Below, one piece after another: positions 50,587 to 63,057 of a DNA stretch of 64,000 nucleotides. The position numbers and the translations under genes were made by a program. Location: the NCBI GenBank assembly GCA_032358165.1, contig JAALGY010000021.1:930001-994000 (forward strand), read 5' to 3'. How positions within the stretch are numbered: the first letter of the stretch is position 1; the number at the start of each line of letters is the position of its first letter. Source of the stretch: Diplosphaera chodatii. Taxonomy: Eukaryota > Chlorophyta > Trebouxiophyceae > Prasiolales > Stichococcaceae. Under the pieces are notes generated by a model that was not told the DNA's origin, did no database searches, and was given only the letters and a program-made list of their open reading frames with translations.

Positions 50587-53500
50587 ATGCCTGCGGAAAA
50601 GAGGCTTCGCAAGGTGTCAGGAAAGAAACGGAAAGCGTCCACATCTGAAGCGGGTGCGATGCTAAGTCCCCGCATCATGCATGGCATCCAGCCGGCGGAG
50701 GCGGTGTGCCCCTCCAGGCATTTGCCTTTGCATTGTCATGCTCATCTGCATCTTCAGATAATGATTGTCAGGCAATGTTCTCATCCTAGCAGAGGGATAT
50801 CAGCCGGAGATCCTTGACGTGGATCAGCTGCTAGACTTTGACCCTGCCGGCACACGCGTGTCAACTGTGGCAGAGCCTGCGCAGCGGAGCAGGAGCAGCG
50901 CAGGCAAGGCCAAGCTTAAGAGCAGCAGCAAGCACAGCGATCCAGAGCCAGCTGTCTTGGCATCTGCAGCCAAACCACCACAAGCTGCCAAGCGCGCCAG
51001 GAAGGACAAAGGTGCGGCTCATGACATAGTTGTTGATTGATTATGATTCGAGCTTGATTCTGCACAGGGTGGTGCCATCAGAAATGATGCACCTGCAACC
51101 TCGCATCACACCTGCGCATCCACTCGCCAGGTGCTGGCGGCCGGGCAGCAGACGCTGGGGACGGTGATGGCGAGCAGCTGGAGCCAACAATCCAGCAGCA
51201 TCGCGCAGAGCTCGAAGCCTTGGCACAGCGGGATCCCGAGTTCTATGCGTACCTAAAGGAAACGGATGAGGACCTATTGGCTTTCGGGGTTGGCGAGGCC
51301 GACGAGTCAGAGGATGAAGAGGGCGCAGCTGAGGAACTCGAGGTGGGGATTCATGCAAAAGGGACTCTATGTGGTGCTGATCACACATTGACCACAAAAT
51401 ACCTGAGCATGCAGGTCCGCTTCATGCCTGTTAACTAAACAGCAATGTCACCTGCTCGCAGGATGAAGCCGGGGATGATGGTGCAGAGGCGGCCGTCGCT
51501 GGGTTGCAAGCTGCGTCCAGCGCAGCAGGTGGGAATTCCTGCCATTCCGCGTGCTCGATGACAGCTGCATCACCAACGGCAACAACAAAGTCAGGCAGTG
51601 ATGACAGACTATCCGCGCTTCTGATGGGGAGTTGACACCCCGTCTGAGGAAATGTGATACATGGTTGAATTTCTTCGACTGAGCCTGGCATGTGTTCCAC
51701 TCTTATGCACAGCGCTTGCAGAAAGCTACTGCCAGGGCATGATGGTGTCTGTGTTGGCTTACAGGCGGTCTGGACATCACAGAAGCCGTGGCCGAGCAGT
51801 GCTGCAAGGCAGCCAAGGCGAATGCTTCGCTGTACTCTGTCCACCAGCTTCTGAAGGTAGACCTAGTGCACAGACTGTTCTCTGGCGACTCATGAGACGT
51901 CATGCTGCTATTGCGCACCTGTGCATGAAAGCTGTGCGGGATGATGATGTACACACCACTTGAGGGATGCGCATCAAGCAACTGCGCCCCCGTCAATGAA
52001 ATAACACTCAGCTTGAACGCTTGGCTTCTGACCGCTGCACTGCACGCCCTGCTTCACCTTGCATGGACGAACCTTCTCATGCCACTGACGACCATCTCAT
52101 GCGCATGACCCCCCGGCAGGTGTACCGGGCGGCGTGCCACTACAGCGACTCAGAGCATGAGACGGACATAGCGCTGCGCATCACCAGCAGCCGGGCCTTC
52201 AACCGCATCATGCTGTTCACCCTCCGTGAGGCACGCAACCTTCGGCCTGTCTGCATATCAATGCACCACCTTTGCCCAGCTGGCTGCGACAAAGGGTATA
52301 AGCTCAACAACTGGGTGAAAGGTGTTCATCACTGTCCGCAGGCAGACGGGCTGCTGAGGAGCATCTTGGGCAACAGCAATGGTGCGGAGGACAAGGCGAC
52401 GGATGTGACGCGGCTGCCGCGGTGGCGCAAGGCCGAGCCGCTGGCCAAGTCGTACCTGGGCAACACCCTGCACATCTTGGGTGCGCGAGCAGTGACTGTG
52501 ATGTTGCTGTCGTTTCATGCGAGCTGCAGTTCCGCTACCCGCTTCTGCTGCAGTCTCGGACCTTACGCTCTTGCTGTGGCGCACGTGCAGGCAACATGAC
52601 CAACGCGAGCATGCAGGCGTTCATCCTGCGGCGGCTGCGCGCCTCGGCGGTGTTCCTGCGCCCCTTCGAGAAGCTGACGCGCAAGCTGCTCAGGGCGGCG
52701 CTGCAGCTGTTTGGCACGGCGGAGGACCGGGCGGTGCGGGTGCAGGCCATCCTGTTCGTGCGCCAGGTCGCCATCCTGCTGCCCCAGCCCGCGCTCGACA
52801 TGTGCCTCAAGGTGTGCATCTCCGTGTCTGTGTGTGAAGAAGCTCATTGGCCAGACAGCCGTCTGCCGGACAGGAGCAAACGCAAGCCCATGCCTGTTGT
52901 CTGGGCATGTGGCGCTGTCCTGGCCAGACACTGTTGTCACTCGGAAGTGTGGTGCGCGGCAGGGCGTCGTGCGCACCTTCTCGGCCAACGCCAAGTTCTC
53001 CAGCCCGTCCACCGCGGCGCACCTCAGCTTCATGGCCACCTGCATCGTGGAGCTGTTCGGCCTGGACCAGGAGGCCGCCTACGCCCACGCCTTCACGGTG
53101 CGCAGGCCCAGGCTGTCTTTTTGGTGGTGCATTTGGCGTCTGACATCGATTTGAAGTGCTTTGGGTGAGCAGCCGCTCAGAATAGCTGGGGTCTGTGCAC
53201 CACAAGATGCTGAGTAGCTGTCCTAGTGTCGGCCGAGCAGGCGGTGAAGGACCTGGCGGTGGCGCTGCGCGGCGCGCTGAGCATGAAGACGGCGGACGCC
53301 TTCCGCGCCGTGTACTGCTGGCAGACGGTCCGCTGCCTGGAGCTCTGGTCCCGCGTGCTTGCCGAGCACGTGCACACGGTGCGCTTGCCGCTGCTGGGAC
53401 CTGCCTGCAACAGGCTCCCTGTGCATCGCGATGGACGTAGCTGAGCGATATACCGTGGCAATGAAGATGGGACAGAACGCCCTGAGAGCCTGCAAAAGCG

Positions 53501-55271
53501 CCAGCGCTGTGAAACCCGGGTGCTGTGTGCCACGGCAGGAGCTGCGGGCGCTGGTGTACCCGCTGGCGCAGGTGCTGCTGGGCGCAGCGCGGCTTGTGCC
53601 CGCGCCCCGCTACTTCCCCCTGCGCCTGCGCCTGGTGTGTCCGCCCCCCATGCACTCCTGCCAGCGTGTGTGGCCGGCAGCGTGTTGCGCTGCACAATGG
53701 CATGTGCGGCTCCTCATGTGTGTGGCTGCCTTGTTCCTGCAAACAGGCGCGCGCGCTGCAGCGGCTGGCGGCGGCTGCGGATGTGCTGGTGCCGCTGTCG
53801 CCGCTGCTGCTGGAGATGCTGCACTGGTCGGACCTGTCCAAGGCGCCCCAGGTCAGCCCGACACCTGCGCCTTGCATTTGTTTGGTATCACATGTTTTGC
53901 TGACAAACACTGCTACTGGATGATGCTCAGCTTGTTGTCTCATTGGCACAGGCAGCCACGGGACAGGTGCCAGACATGCAGACAGCGCTGCGTGTCGGCA
54001 AGTCGGCGCTGCGCACATCTGCCTTCCAGGAGGAGGTCGTGTCGCAGGCGAGTTTGTGTCACAGGGTCTGCCTGTACCACCCCTGCACCCATGACAGTGC
54101 CGCCCGGCTGGGGCTCACCACAGCAGTTGCCGCCGCTGCAGGTGCTGCAGCTGCTGGCAGAGCACCTCGCACACTGGTCATGCAGCGTGGCGTTCCCCGA
54201 GCTGGCACACCTCACCACAGTGCAGCTGCGCTCGCTGGCCAAGGCCCTGCCCGCCGAGCGGTTCCGCACCCAGGTGGGGTGCTGCTACTGTTTTTTGTGC
54301 CCCAAGTTCAGCTGAAAAGGGGGAAGCTGTGGCGAGAGTGGTGGCAAGTCAGCCAGGGTGGCAGTCGACCAGGCGGCCAGAATCGCACCTGCAGGCCAAG
54401 GCGCTCGTGGCGGCCATCGACCGGAATTCAGCCTTTGTTGGGCGTGCGCGCGATGCGGTCAGCTTCAGCCCCAAGGACCTGGCCTCGGCACACGCCTTCC
54501 TTGCCAAGGAGCGCGAAGCCCGCAAGGTGTGCTGCGAGGTTTGTTGACGAATGCACTGCTGCTCCGTCAAACCCAACGACTCTGTGGCAGCCTGAAGTCA
54601 CGCGGCCACCACCTTGTGCAGGCGCCGATGCAGCAGTATGCCGACCTGCTGACGGCGCGCCTGCAGCAGCGGCAGGCGATGCGCGCCGCCGAGGCAGTGC
54701 CATTGTCCGGTGGGCGGGCCCCTCGGGACGCTGATGACAGCGACTTTGACGATGATGAGCCGCAGCAGGTGTCACAGCAGCAGGTCAAGGCGGCAAAGGC
54801 CTCCAAAAGGCAGCGTGTTTTGGAGGATACGCAGGTGGGCCCGTGTACGTTGCGGGTGTTGCCGAGATGTCTGTGGGAACGCTGGCTGGTAGGTTGAAAG
54901 AGCGGTAACATGTGCAGAGCATGCCGCCTGCACGTACTGCAGGAAGCGACCGCCAATCTGGACGAGTGCAGCAGGCAGATGAGGAGCAGCTCCATGAGTA
55001 TGAGCTGTCAGATGATGACGACGAGTTTGCCGGCATTATGGCTGACGCAGCAGCTGCTCCAGCAGAAGCGCACAGCGATGCAATGGAAAGTCCTGATGAC
55101 GATAGCCCGGATGACGATAGTGACAGGGGGGAAGGTCGCGCAGCTGTGCAGCCCAGGCGGCCTAAAAAGCCCAAATCAAGCACGGGGCGAGGTGCCAAAA
55201 CTGGCAGGGGCAGGAGCGGCAGCGTTGGCAAACCAGGCAGCGGCAGAAAGCGGAGACCACGCCCGGCATGA
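50587..55271 (+). CDS. NOC2: NOC2, nucleolar ribosome-biogenesis protein
   Basis: Start MPAEKRLRKVSGKKRKASTS at 50587, a basic nucleolar-type opening. The next exons give ILDVDQLLDFDPAG, a Lys-rich stretch, then HRAELEALAQRDPEFYAYLK and ETDEDLLAFG (about 51203), the conserved NOC2 entry motif. The NOC2 body follows: TPRQVYRAACHYSDSEHETD (about 52111), TRLPRWRKAEPLAKSYLG (about 52410), FILRRLRASAVFLRPFEKLT (about 52620), LSFMATCIVELFGLDQEAAY (about 53025), TADAFRAVYCWQTVRCLELW (about 53290), RALVYPLAQVLLGAARLVPA PRY (about 53545), LVPLSPLLLEMLHWSDLSKA (about 53788), VVSQ and LQLLAEHLAHWSCSVAFPEL (about 54145). An acidic, then Lys/Arg-rich tail ends RKRRPRPA. NOC2 pairs with NOC1 or NOC3 in assembly and export of pre-60S ribosomes. 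All expected blocks are present. Confidence 0.93.
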
Positions 55272-55747
55272 TGCATTGTGCAGATAGAAGCTTTCGTTGT
55301 GTCATGGGCAGCGACGATGGCCTGCAACAGAAGCGACGATGGCCTGCAACAGAAGGACACGTGTGCCTTTGCATGTCTCGTAAGAACTGACAGCGCCCTC
55401 AGCTTCTCGACAAGCACATGTACAACACATCGAGACCACCTACAAACGTCTCCAGAAACTGCCCCAGATAGCTGATGAGCCGGATGCTTTGCAATGCCGC
55501 ATATGAATTCTATACTACAGACACAATTCAATCCTCTACTCAAGGTAACACACAAAACAAGCACACAGCCTGACGATGCACTGCACAGGACATCACAAAC
55601 CACATAACCATCAGCTCAGCCAGAAGAAGTCGACGAGTGCACATGCTGGAGGGCCCCGCAGCATGTGCCATTGTCAGTGCAATACCTCTGCCCCCTTGAT
55701 ATCGCTGTACAAAATGTCGCTGCCAAGACTTCCGCAGCTGTGTCTGA
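55272..55747. other. Convergent 3' intergenic region with a 22-base duplication
   Basis: About 475 bases between the NOC2 stop and the stop of the kinase-like gene. It contains a tandem duplication with a 22-base period (about 55311-55354, AGCGACGATGGCCTGCAACAGA twice). No gene seen; these are 3' UTRs. Confidence 0.45.
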
Positions 55748-57891
55748 TCAGGCGCCATTTGCACTGCCTCCCTCGTGCTCGTCAAAGAAGGGATGTTTCA
55801 GGGCTTCCAAAGCGCGTATGCGGCGAGCAGGATCCACCTGACGAAGACAAACAGCGACGAGGGTTGGCCACATTTCCAGGAATATCTCGTGCATGCAGCC
55901 GTGCTGTTTGTATACCAAACACCTGCAACATCCGGACGACCAGGCGGGCAAAGTCCTGCGGTGCAGATGGGTAGAGAGTCAATGAAAATGATGCAACTGA
56001 ATGATCAATTAGATACCGTAGCTACTCTTTGTACCAAAAGTTGTGCATCAGCTGCCAGGGTGTGAGCCTCGGCGACTGCATGTTGAACAGCGAGTATGCC
56101 AGCAACGGTGCGCAGCAGGATGCAATCTCACCGTCGGGGCTGTGTCGAGCAGCTTCAGCAGGGGGTGCGAGCCTTTGCGCTGCTGCAGTGCTACCTCCTG
56201 CATGAAGGTATCGAAGTGCATGTCGTAAACCCTTTCGGGAATCTGGGCACAGAGTGCCATGTGTCCGCAGCACGTCAGCCGGCTCAGGTGACCACACTCA
56301 CCCAGGTGCTGTGCTGCTTGGACAGCTCGCGCACGCTGCCGTCTGAAGATGTGAAGGGCGGCCGCTTTGCCGCAATTGTAAACAGCAGCACGCCGGCGCT
56401 CCACATGTCAGCAGCGTCGGCTGTTATTGGGTAGCCGGTGTCGGCACCCTTGCGGGATCGGACCAGCACCTGCATTGGCACTGGTAGCGGCCTGGCACCC
56501 CTTATGTCATCGGATTATATACATGCAGGGCAATTATGCACTGTGCAACCTGCTCACCTCCGGTGCAATGGTGTCAGGATCCGTGTTGAGGTCCAGCAAC
56601 TTGCCGTCCAGCACACGCTCATCTGTGGGACAGCGGACCGAATATGACAACGGCTGAGGAGCCTGGGTTGCAGATGTGCAGCAGCAGTGAACCAGCAAAG
56701 CGAACTATGCAGCTGCAGCTGCGCGCCTGCTGCGAACTGCACGGCTGACGCAAAGTTGATCAGCTTGACGCTGTACACGCGCTGCCCGTCGTCCGTCTTC
56801 GTGGCGTTGACGTACAGCGAGTCTGCCGCGATTGCACCGTGCGCAATGCCGCGCGCATGCAGGCCTTGCAGCGCGGTGAGTAGGCCGCGCATGGTCTGCG
56901 TGAAGTATGTATCAGGTCGGAGCCAACGAGTGCATGCGTCGTGACGAAAGTGCTTTTGGTCCCATGCACTCACATGACTGCAAAGCATCACACTACCTGC
57001 CGCGCCATGTTGAAACGCTGCGCTGGAGTGAAGTCCTGTACGAGTGCTGATGTCAGCAGGCCGCTGAGGAGCGACCCGCTCTGCAGCCGCCTGCATACGG
57101 GTGGCGCCAGTGTCAAGAGGGCCACATGCATTGTGTACTTGTACTTGCACTCTCCCGGGGCAGGGGCTGACACGAGCACGATTATCAGCACTCACTCCAT
57201 GATGAGCGAAAAGGTGCCAGGCTGGCCCTCCACTGCTTCATGGGCGATGTACTTCAGGCACAGAGACAGGCTGTTGTGAGCGTGCTGTCACCCAATCAGT
57301 CATGGTGAGGTGGTGCGTCGTCGGAGTGATCATCCGTAGTCTGGATACCGTGTCTGCACAGCTTGCACATGCAGCATTGCAGCACCTGCTGCACGCTCGG
57401 CACGCCCTGCGTGAGCTTCAGGATGGCCGCCTCTTGCAGCTGCTTGGCATCGCAGTCTGACACCCAGAGTGTCAGCTTGTACACACCTTTGCAGTCTTGC
57501 CACCGCCGGGCCCTGCACACGAAACACGAAAACACCTCCCAGCTTTGCGCAGGACGCGGAAGTCAGATGTAGGGTTTGTGGCGCTTCTGCATCTGCACAG
57601 TCCGCACTTGTACAGCTTGCCATCCTCGCCGGTCTCCAGAGGATACTGCGCATCGTAAACGAAATCCTCGAGCACCATGTTCTCCTCAGGCAGCAACTGG
57701 GTGAAGACATAGAGTGCGCTGCTGACTGCCGCAACATGCACCAGGCCCGCAACCGCCTGATCAATCAGGTACGACACCAGCTTGCGGCCGGTATCAAGTG
57801 CCATGACCTTCGCGCTGATCGACGGCTGCGCAGATGCTTTACTGACCGGTGCCTGCAGCAATGGCATCACAGGCGATGCACACTGGTGCAC
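55748..57891 (-). CDS. Kinase-fold protein, probable pseudokinase, with an N-terminal membrane segment
   Basis: Start MHQCASPVMPLLQ at 57891 (or MPLLQ, nine codons later). A hydrophobic stretch follows (QAVAGLVHVAAVSSALYVF, about 57760), then VYKLTLWVSDCDAKQLQEAA (about 57480), LSLCLKYIAHEAVEGQPGTF and SLIME (about 57270), and MRGLLTALQGLHARGIAHGA then IAADSLYVN (about 56890). The catalytic loop is H-G-A-I-A-A-D-S, so the HRD Asp, the Lys and the Asn are all replaced. The DFG position reads LINFAS. Subdomain VIII is kept as DPDTIAPE (about 56570) and subdomain IX as AADMWSAGVLLFTIAAKRPP (about 56410). The C-lobe ends with DPARRIRALEALKHPFFDEH. The fold is a kinase, but three catalytic residues are lost. 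The family is not recognised; the N-terminal membrane segment and the C-terminal LEALKHPFF block recall thylakoid STN7/STN8-like kinases. Confidence 0.72.
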
Positions 57892-58551
57892 TGCATGGTC
57901 TCAACGTGCCATTCCCGAGAACGAATGTGAAAATGGATGATACATGCACATGGCGTGCAGACAAACAGGCCAAGCGACATGCTTGTACATCGAATCATGA
58001 AGTTTTCCTTGGAACAAGCGCATTGAAGAAGGTGGCATGAACCCAGCATCAACAGGGGCAGAAGCAGAAGCACAGACCTTAGTTTATGTATCCCCCAAGG
58101 GCAATGCGGGGTGCAAGGCATGGTCCCGGTTGCATTCCAGAACTGCGACCAGAGGTGGCACATCAGAAGCAGAGGCCAGGGTGGTGCTGAACAACGTTGT
58201 GCTGGTTTTTGAGGGGAAGCTCGCGCGAATGACGGATAGATGCAATCAGAGACTTGCTGCATGCTGTAGCTATAACTCTGTCTGACATTACAGTTGTGCA
58301 ACGTAGGCGGCCGGTGTGCACCAGGGTACCACAAATCCTGCTCAATGCCCAGGCTGCGACACCGTAAGTGAGCGTCAGTGACATGGCCAAGCTTGGCAAG
58401 CCGTGCCAACCTTTCCCACCCGCTGCTTCCCATGCTGTTGCATGTAGCTCCCCTCAGATGAACCATCGCGGGGTGTGACCTGCGCATGCAACATGTCATT
58501 GCGATCAAGGGCACAAGTCAGGAAATGGAAACACACATGATGTCAGACACT
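57892..58551. other. Intergenic region with no recognised gene
   Basis: About 660 bases between two minus-strand genes. No coding exon, RNA gene or repeat recognised. It should hold the promoter of the kinase-like gene and the 3' UTR of OST3/6. Confidence 0.4.
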
Positions 58552-60041
58552 TCAGAGCAGCACATGCTCCCCACCCGTCTTCCACTGGTACGTGCTCTTG
58601 ATGTTGAGGTAGCACAGCACCGTGACCAGCAGGATCATGAACGACACGCCCATCTGCGCCTGCTTGTGGGGGATGTACGGCGCGCCGTGGGTCAGCAGCG
58701 CAAGGCACAGCCCCACCGTCGTGTACAGCGCACCCATGATGAAGCCCTCCGCCCCAAGCTGGGACTGCCCCGTCTTGAGGAACAGCACCACCTGCAGAGG
58801 TGGTGGCATAGCCATGATGCTGCGGCTGCCCGGGAAAAGCGCATGTTAGGCGCACCATACTATCTTGACACAACCCACCTTGCCGGTGCGTGGGTCCAAG
58901 TGCTGCATGGGCACGCCGCGGATGATGTTGTGCATGCCGCCCGACACCGAGAAGAAGAAGACAAAGATAATGCCGGCGACCCAGAGGGCTGGGATCTTCA
59001 GCACCCAGGAGTAGTATAGTTTGTACGCCACGGCGCCGCCGCCCACCAGCACAGCAAGCACCTGCAATGTTGTACATTTCGTAGGCGTTCCGAGCTGTTG
59101 GTCGTGTGCCAACAGCCACAGCCGGTGAGCAGCAAAACATCAGGACATACCACGAAGGGGAACGTCCAGTGCGTCACAAAGGACGGCCGGTCGATCTTGG
59201 CCGCCTTGACGCCCGTAGTCTCTGCCACCCACCCCCCGATGTCGTGCGCCGTCCAAGGGTACGCCTGGTAGTCGCTCGCCTGTGGGTTGGCAAAGCAGCT
59301 TGTGTGTGCAGCGTGCATGCACAATGAAGAGAATGCGCTACATGCCCATTGCAACCCGCAAGTACGATTCTGACCTGCATGACGTCCCGAGGCGTCAGTT
59401 TCAGGGGGCCGTCGCCCTCCAGGCTGAACTGCGGCTGCACGTGGAAGATGTAGGGCAGCGACTTGGTGGGCAGCCGCGAGAACACCTCCCCAGTCCGCAT
59501 GTATTCGATCTCCACCAGGAACACCTGCAGGCAAGTAGGTCACTCAGCACTACCGGCCATGCTGTCTCTGCAAACAGAAAGAAGATGAGACAGCGTGCAG
59601 TCCTGCGTCCTGAAAGGCATGCAGCTTGATGCAATGCACCTTGCCGTGCGTGCCAGCATCGGCGCGGTACCCCTTTGCCGCATAGCCAAACTCAGCACGC
59701 AGCTCACGCAGCCGCAGGTTTGGCTTGTCCAAGAGGTGCACGGCGGAGGAGAAAACTATCATCGAGAACGGCCGTGTGCGGCTAGCTACATGCTTTTTCC
59801 AGGCTGCTGTGTCCATCTTGATGACACCATCAGGACTGCGCTGCTGCAGCTTGAGCAGCTCTGCCACCTGCAAGTCAAGGGGCGCTGCTATCAGAGCTGG
59901 GGGTGACCGAAGCATGTCCCAAGTGTGACGATCAATCTGATCGCGGCTGCTGACCTGTGGGTCTGCTGGCTGCCCAGCGCATGACGCAAGGCTCAGCGAT
60001 GCAAGCGTGACGATCAGGCCCCAGGCACCAAGCCGCGCCAT
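58552..60041 (-). CDS. OST3/6: OST3/OST6-type oligosaccharyltransferase subunit
   Basis: Start MARLGAWGLIVTLASLSLAS at 60041, a clear signal peptide ending near SCAGQPADP. The lumenal thioredoxin-like domain follows: AELLKLQQRSPDGVIKMDTA, WKKHVASRTRPFSMIVFSSA (about 59780) and LRLRELRAEFGYAAKGYRAD. Next are VFLVEIEYMRTGEVFSRLPT (about 59525), SLPYIFHVQPQFSLEGD and an exon with AYPWTAHDIGGWVAETTGV (about 59265). Four membrane spans come last: VGGGAVAYKLYY, LKIPALWVAGIIFVFFFSVS (about 59000), EGFIMGALYTTVGLCLALLT (about 58740) and MGVSFMILLVTVLCYLNIKS. It ends TGGEHVLL. The usual redox CxxC pair of yeast and animal OST3/6 is not present, as in plants. The protein is part of the ER complex that transfers N-glycans. 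An earlier ATG at 60188 is in frame but would bury the signal peptide. Confidence 0.9.
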
Positions 60042-60666
60042 GTGGCTGTGCGCTCGTTCCGCTACCTGCCACGTCTTTCCAATGTGCTGCAGTCCGCTGG
60101 GCTCGCTGTTCTCGGTAAGAAGTGCTGGGTCTGATCCACAAGGTGCATGCCTCGCAAGAGCCCCTCCGCGGTCGGCAGACGGATCCACGCAGCTGCTTGC
60201 TTGCTCAGTATATTCAAAGAATCGATTGGGTGCCGATGTATGGTGTAGCCATCTGCACAGTCCGCCTCTGCGTCTCTAGTTCTCTCATCTCTCTGCTGCT
60301 CGAAAGGCAGGACTATGGTGGGAGCTTCCCGATCAGGACGGCATTGGCAAGCCGAAAGGGGAGGTGATGTCCACTGAATAAGCTGAATTGCCCTGTGCGC
60401 ACAGCGGTCCCACAACAGCATGTCCACCAGTCAGATTCCCCTGATCGCTCCTGCATGTCCCGTGTACCCTGCAGTCCTCAGTCAAGATCTGCCCAGATCA
60501 CCATCTTGGGTACCTGCAGCCATCAGACAGTACAAGTGTGGCGAATGGCAGGTGCGAGCAGTGGCGCCACACATGCGCGCTTGCATCATGTCGACATGTG
60601 CCAGCCGGCAGGTGCAGGACGATCACTCACCAAAACATGCCCCTGCACGCACGCAAGCGACAGCCG
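60042..60666. other. Intergenic region with no recognised gene
   Basis: About 625 bases between two minus-strand genes. Nothing coding was recognised. It should hold the OST3/6 promoter and the acetyltransferase 3' UTR. Confidence 0.4.
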
Positions 60667-62061
<1,395 letters not shown>

Positions 62062-62590
62062 GCCGCGCAGGGCAAGCTGACAGCGTAAGAGTTGCTGCTG
62101 CTGCCATCCCGCTGCAGCCTTGAGGACTTGAGCAATGCGCTGGACTGTCACAGAACATGCGCCAGCCGTTGGGATATGAAATCGCTCAGCGAAGTGTTGT
62201 GTTCGCAAATCAGATTGATTTATGCAACTGGCGCGAGCGGGGCTGGTTCGACAACTCACTGCGCCGGCGCTCCGGGTATAGTAACGTGTTGTTGCCAATC
62301 AACAGCAGCAAATCAGAGGTGAAACGGGCGTTTGCGACAGGGTAGAGTTACGATCATCTTGACACGCATGTGCATGCACACTCAACTGCTTGTGGCGATC
62401 GCATTCACGCATTGCACGTGGGATGTCGCACACAAGTCCACGTGGCAGCTCTGATGTCGGTGTTCGGCCAAATCCCTCTCCACTCTGTGCTTTGCAGAAC
62501 ACGCGGTGCGTGTCTACTGATTGTGGATGCCGATGCTCAGGTAGACAGCGCCGCCACGTTCTGGCAGCCACTTGATTGCAGCTCACATGC
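62062..62590. promoter_or_regulatory. Head-to-head promoter region between the acetyltransferase and the zinc-finger gene
   Basis: About 530 bases between divergent genes. No RNA gene, repeat or clear TATA box seen. A 5' exon of the zinc-finger gene could lie here, but none is convincing. Confidence 0.3.
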
Positions 62591-63044
62591 ATGGCCTTTG
62601 ACGCGGCAACCGCACTGCTGGCCACCTGGAGCGGACTGTGCCTCGGAGTAACGGTCGCAAAGCACAGGCAGCTTAGAAGGCCCACGAGACCTATCCGAAC
62701 CAGCAGCGGGCAGCCCTTTGTGAACGCTTTTGAGGGTGCAACCAGCTGCGACATCTGCCACGGCAGCGGCAAGACCATCTGTGGCAGCTGCGCTGGATCA
62801 GGTCGGCCGCCAACAGCAGGTTGCATCGATCTTGCCACACACGCAGCTTGCAGTCAACAGGCATAGAGACCTGCATCGCCACGCAGGCCGCCTGAACGGC
62901 GCGGGGGAGGCTGTGCTGCCCCACGGCGTGTGGCCGCAGTGGTGCCCCGGCTGCAAGGGCAGCGGCAGGTGGTACTGCGCCCGGTGCTGTGGGACCGGCA
63001 TGAAGCGCGAGCCGATCGGCTTCCACCTGCCAGCCGACGACTGA
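62591..63044 (+). CDS. DnaJ-type zinc-finger protein (BSD2/LQY1-like)
   Basis: Two coding exons. The first starts MAFDAATALLATWSGLCLGV (62591), a hydrophobic opening, then a basic stretch (AKHRQLRRPTRP) and two zinc-binding motifs, CDICHGSG and CGSCAGSG. A GTCGGC donor follows AGSG; the second exon resumes in phase at GRLNGAGEAV and adds CPGCKGSG and CARCCGTG before GMKREPIGFHLPADD and TGA (63042-63044). Four C-x-x-C-x-G-x-G motifs without a J domain define the DnaJ zinc-finger-only proteins of plastids, such as the Rubisco chaperone BSD2 and the photosystem II repair protein LQY1. The hydrophobic start favours an LQY1-like membrane form, but it could also be a transit peptide fragment. The stop is 13 bases before the next gene's ATG on the same strand. 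Confidence 0.8.
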
Positions 63045-63057
63045 GTGGGCCGCAGCA

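Noticed and set aside
62157..62345. A small plus-strand reading frame before the zinc-finger gene
   Set aside because: No family similarity, no splice link in phase to the zinc-finger exon; likely promoter sequence.
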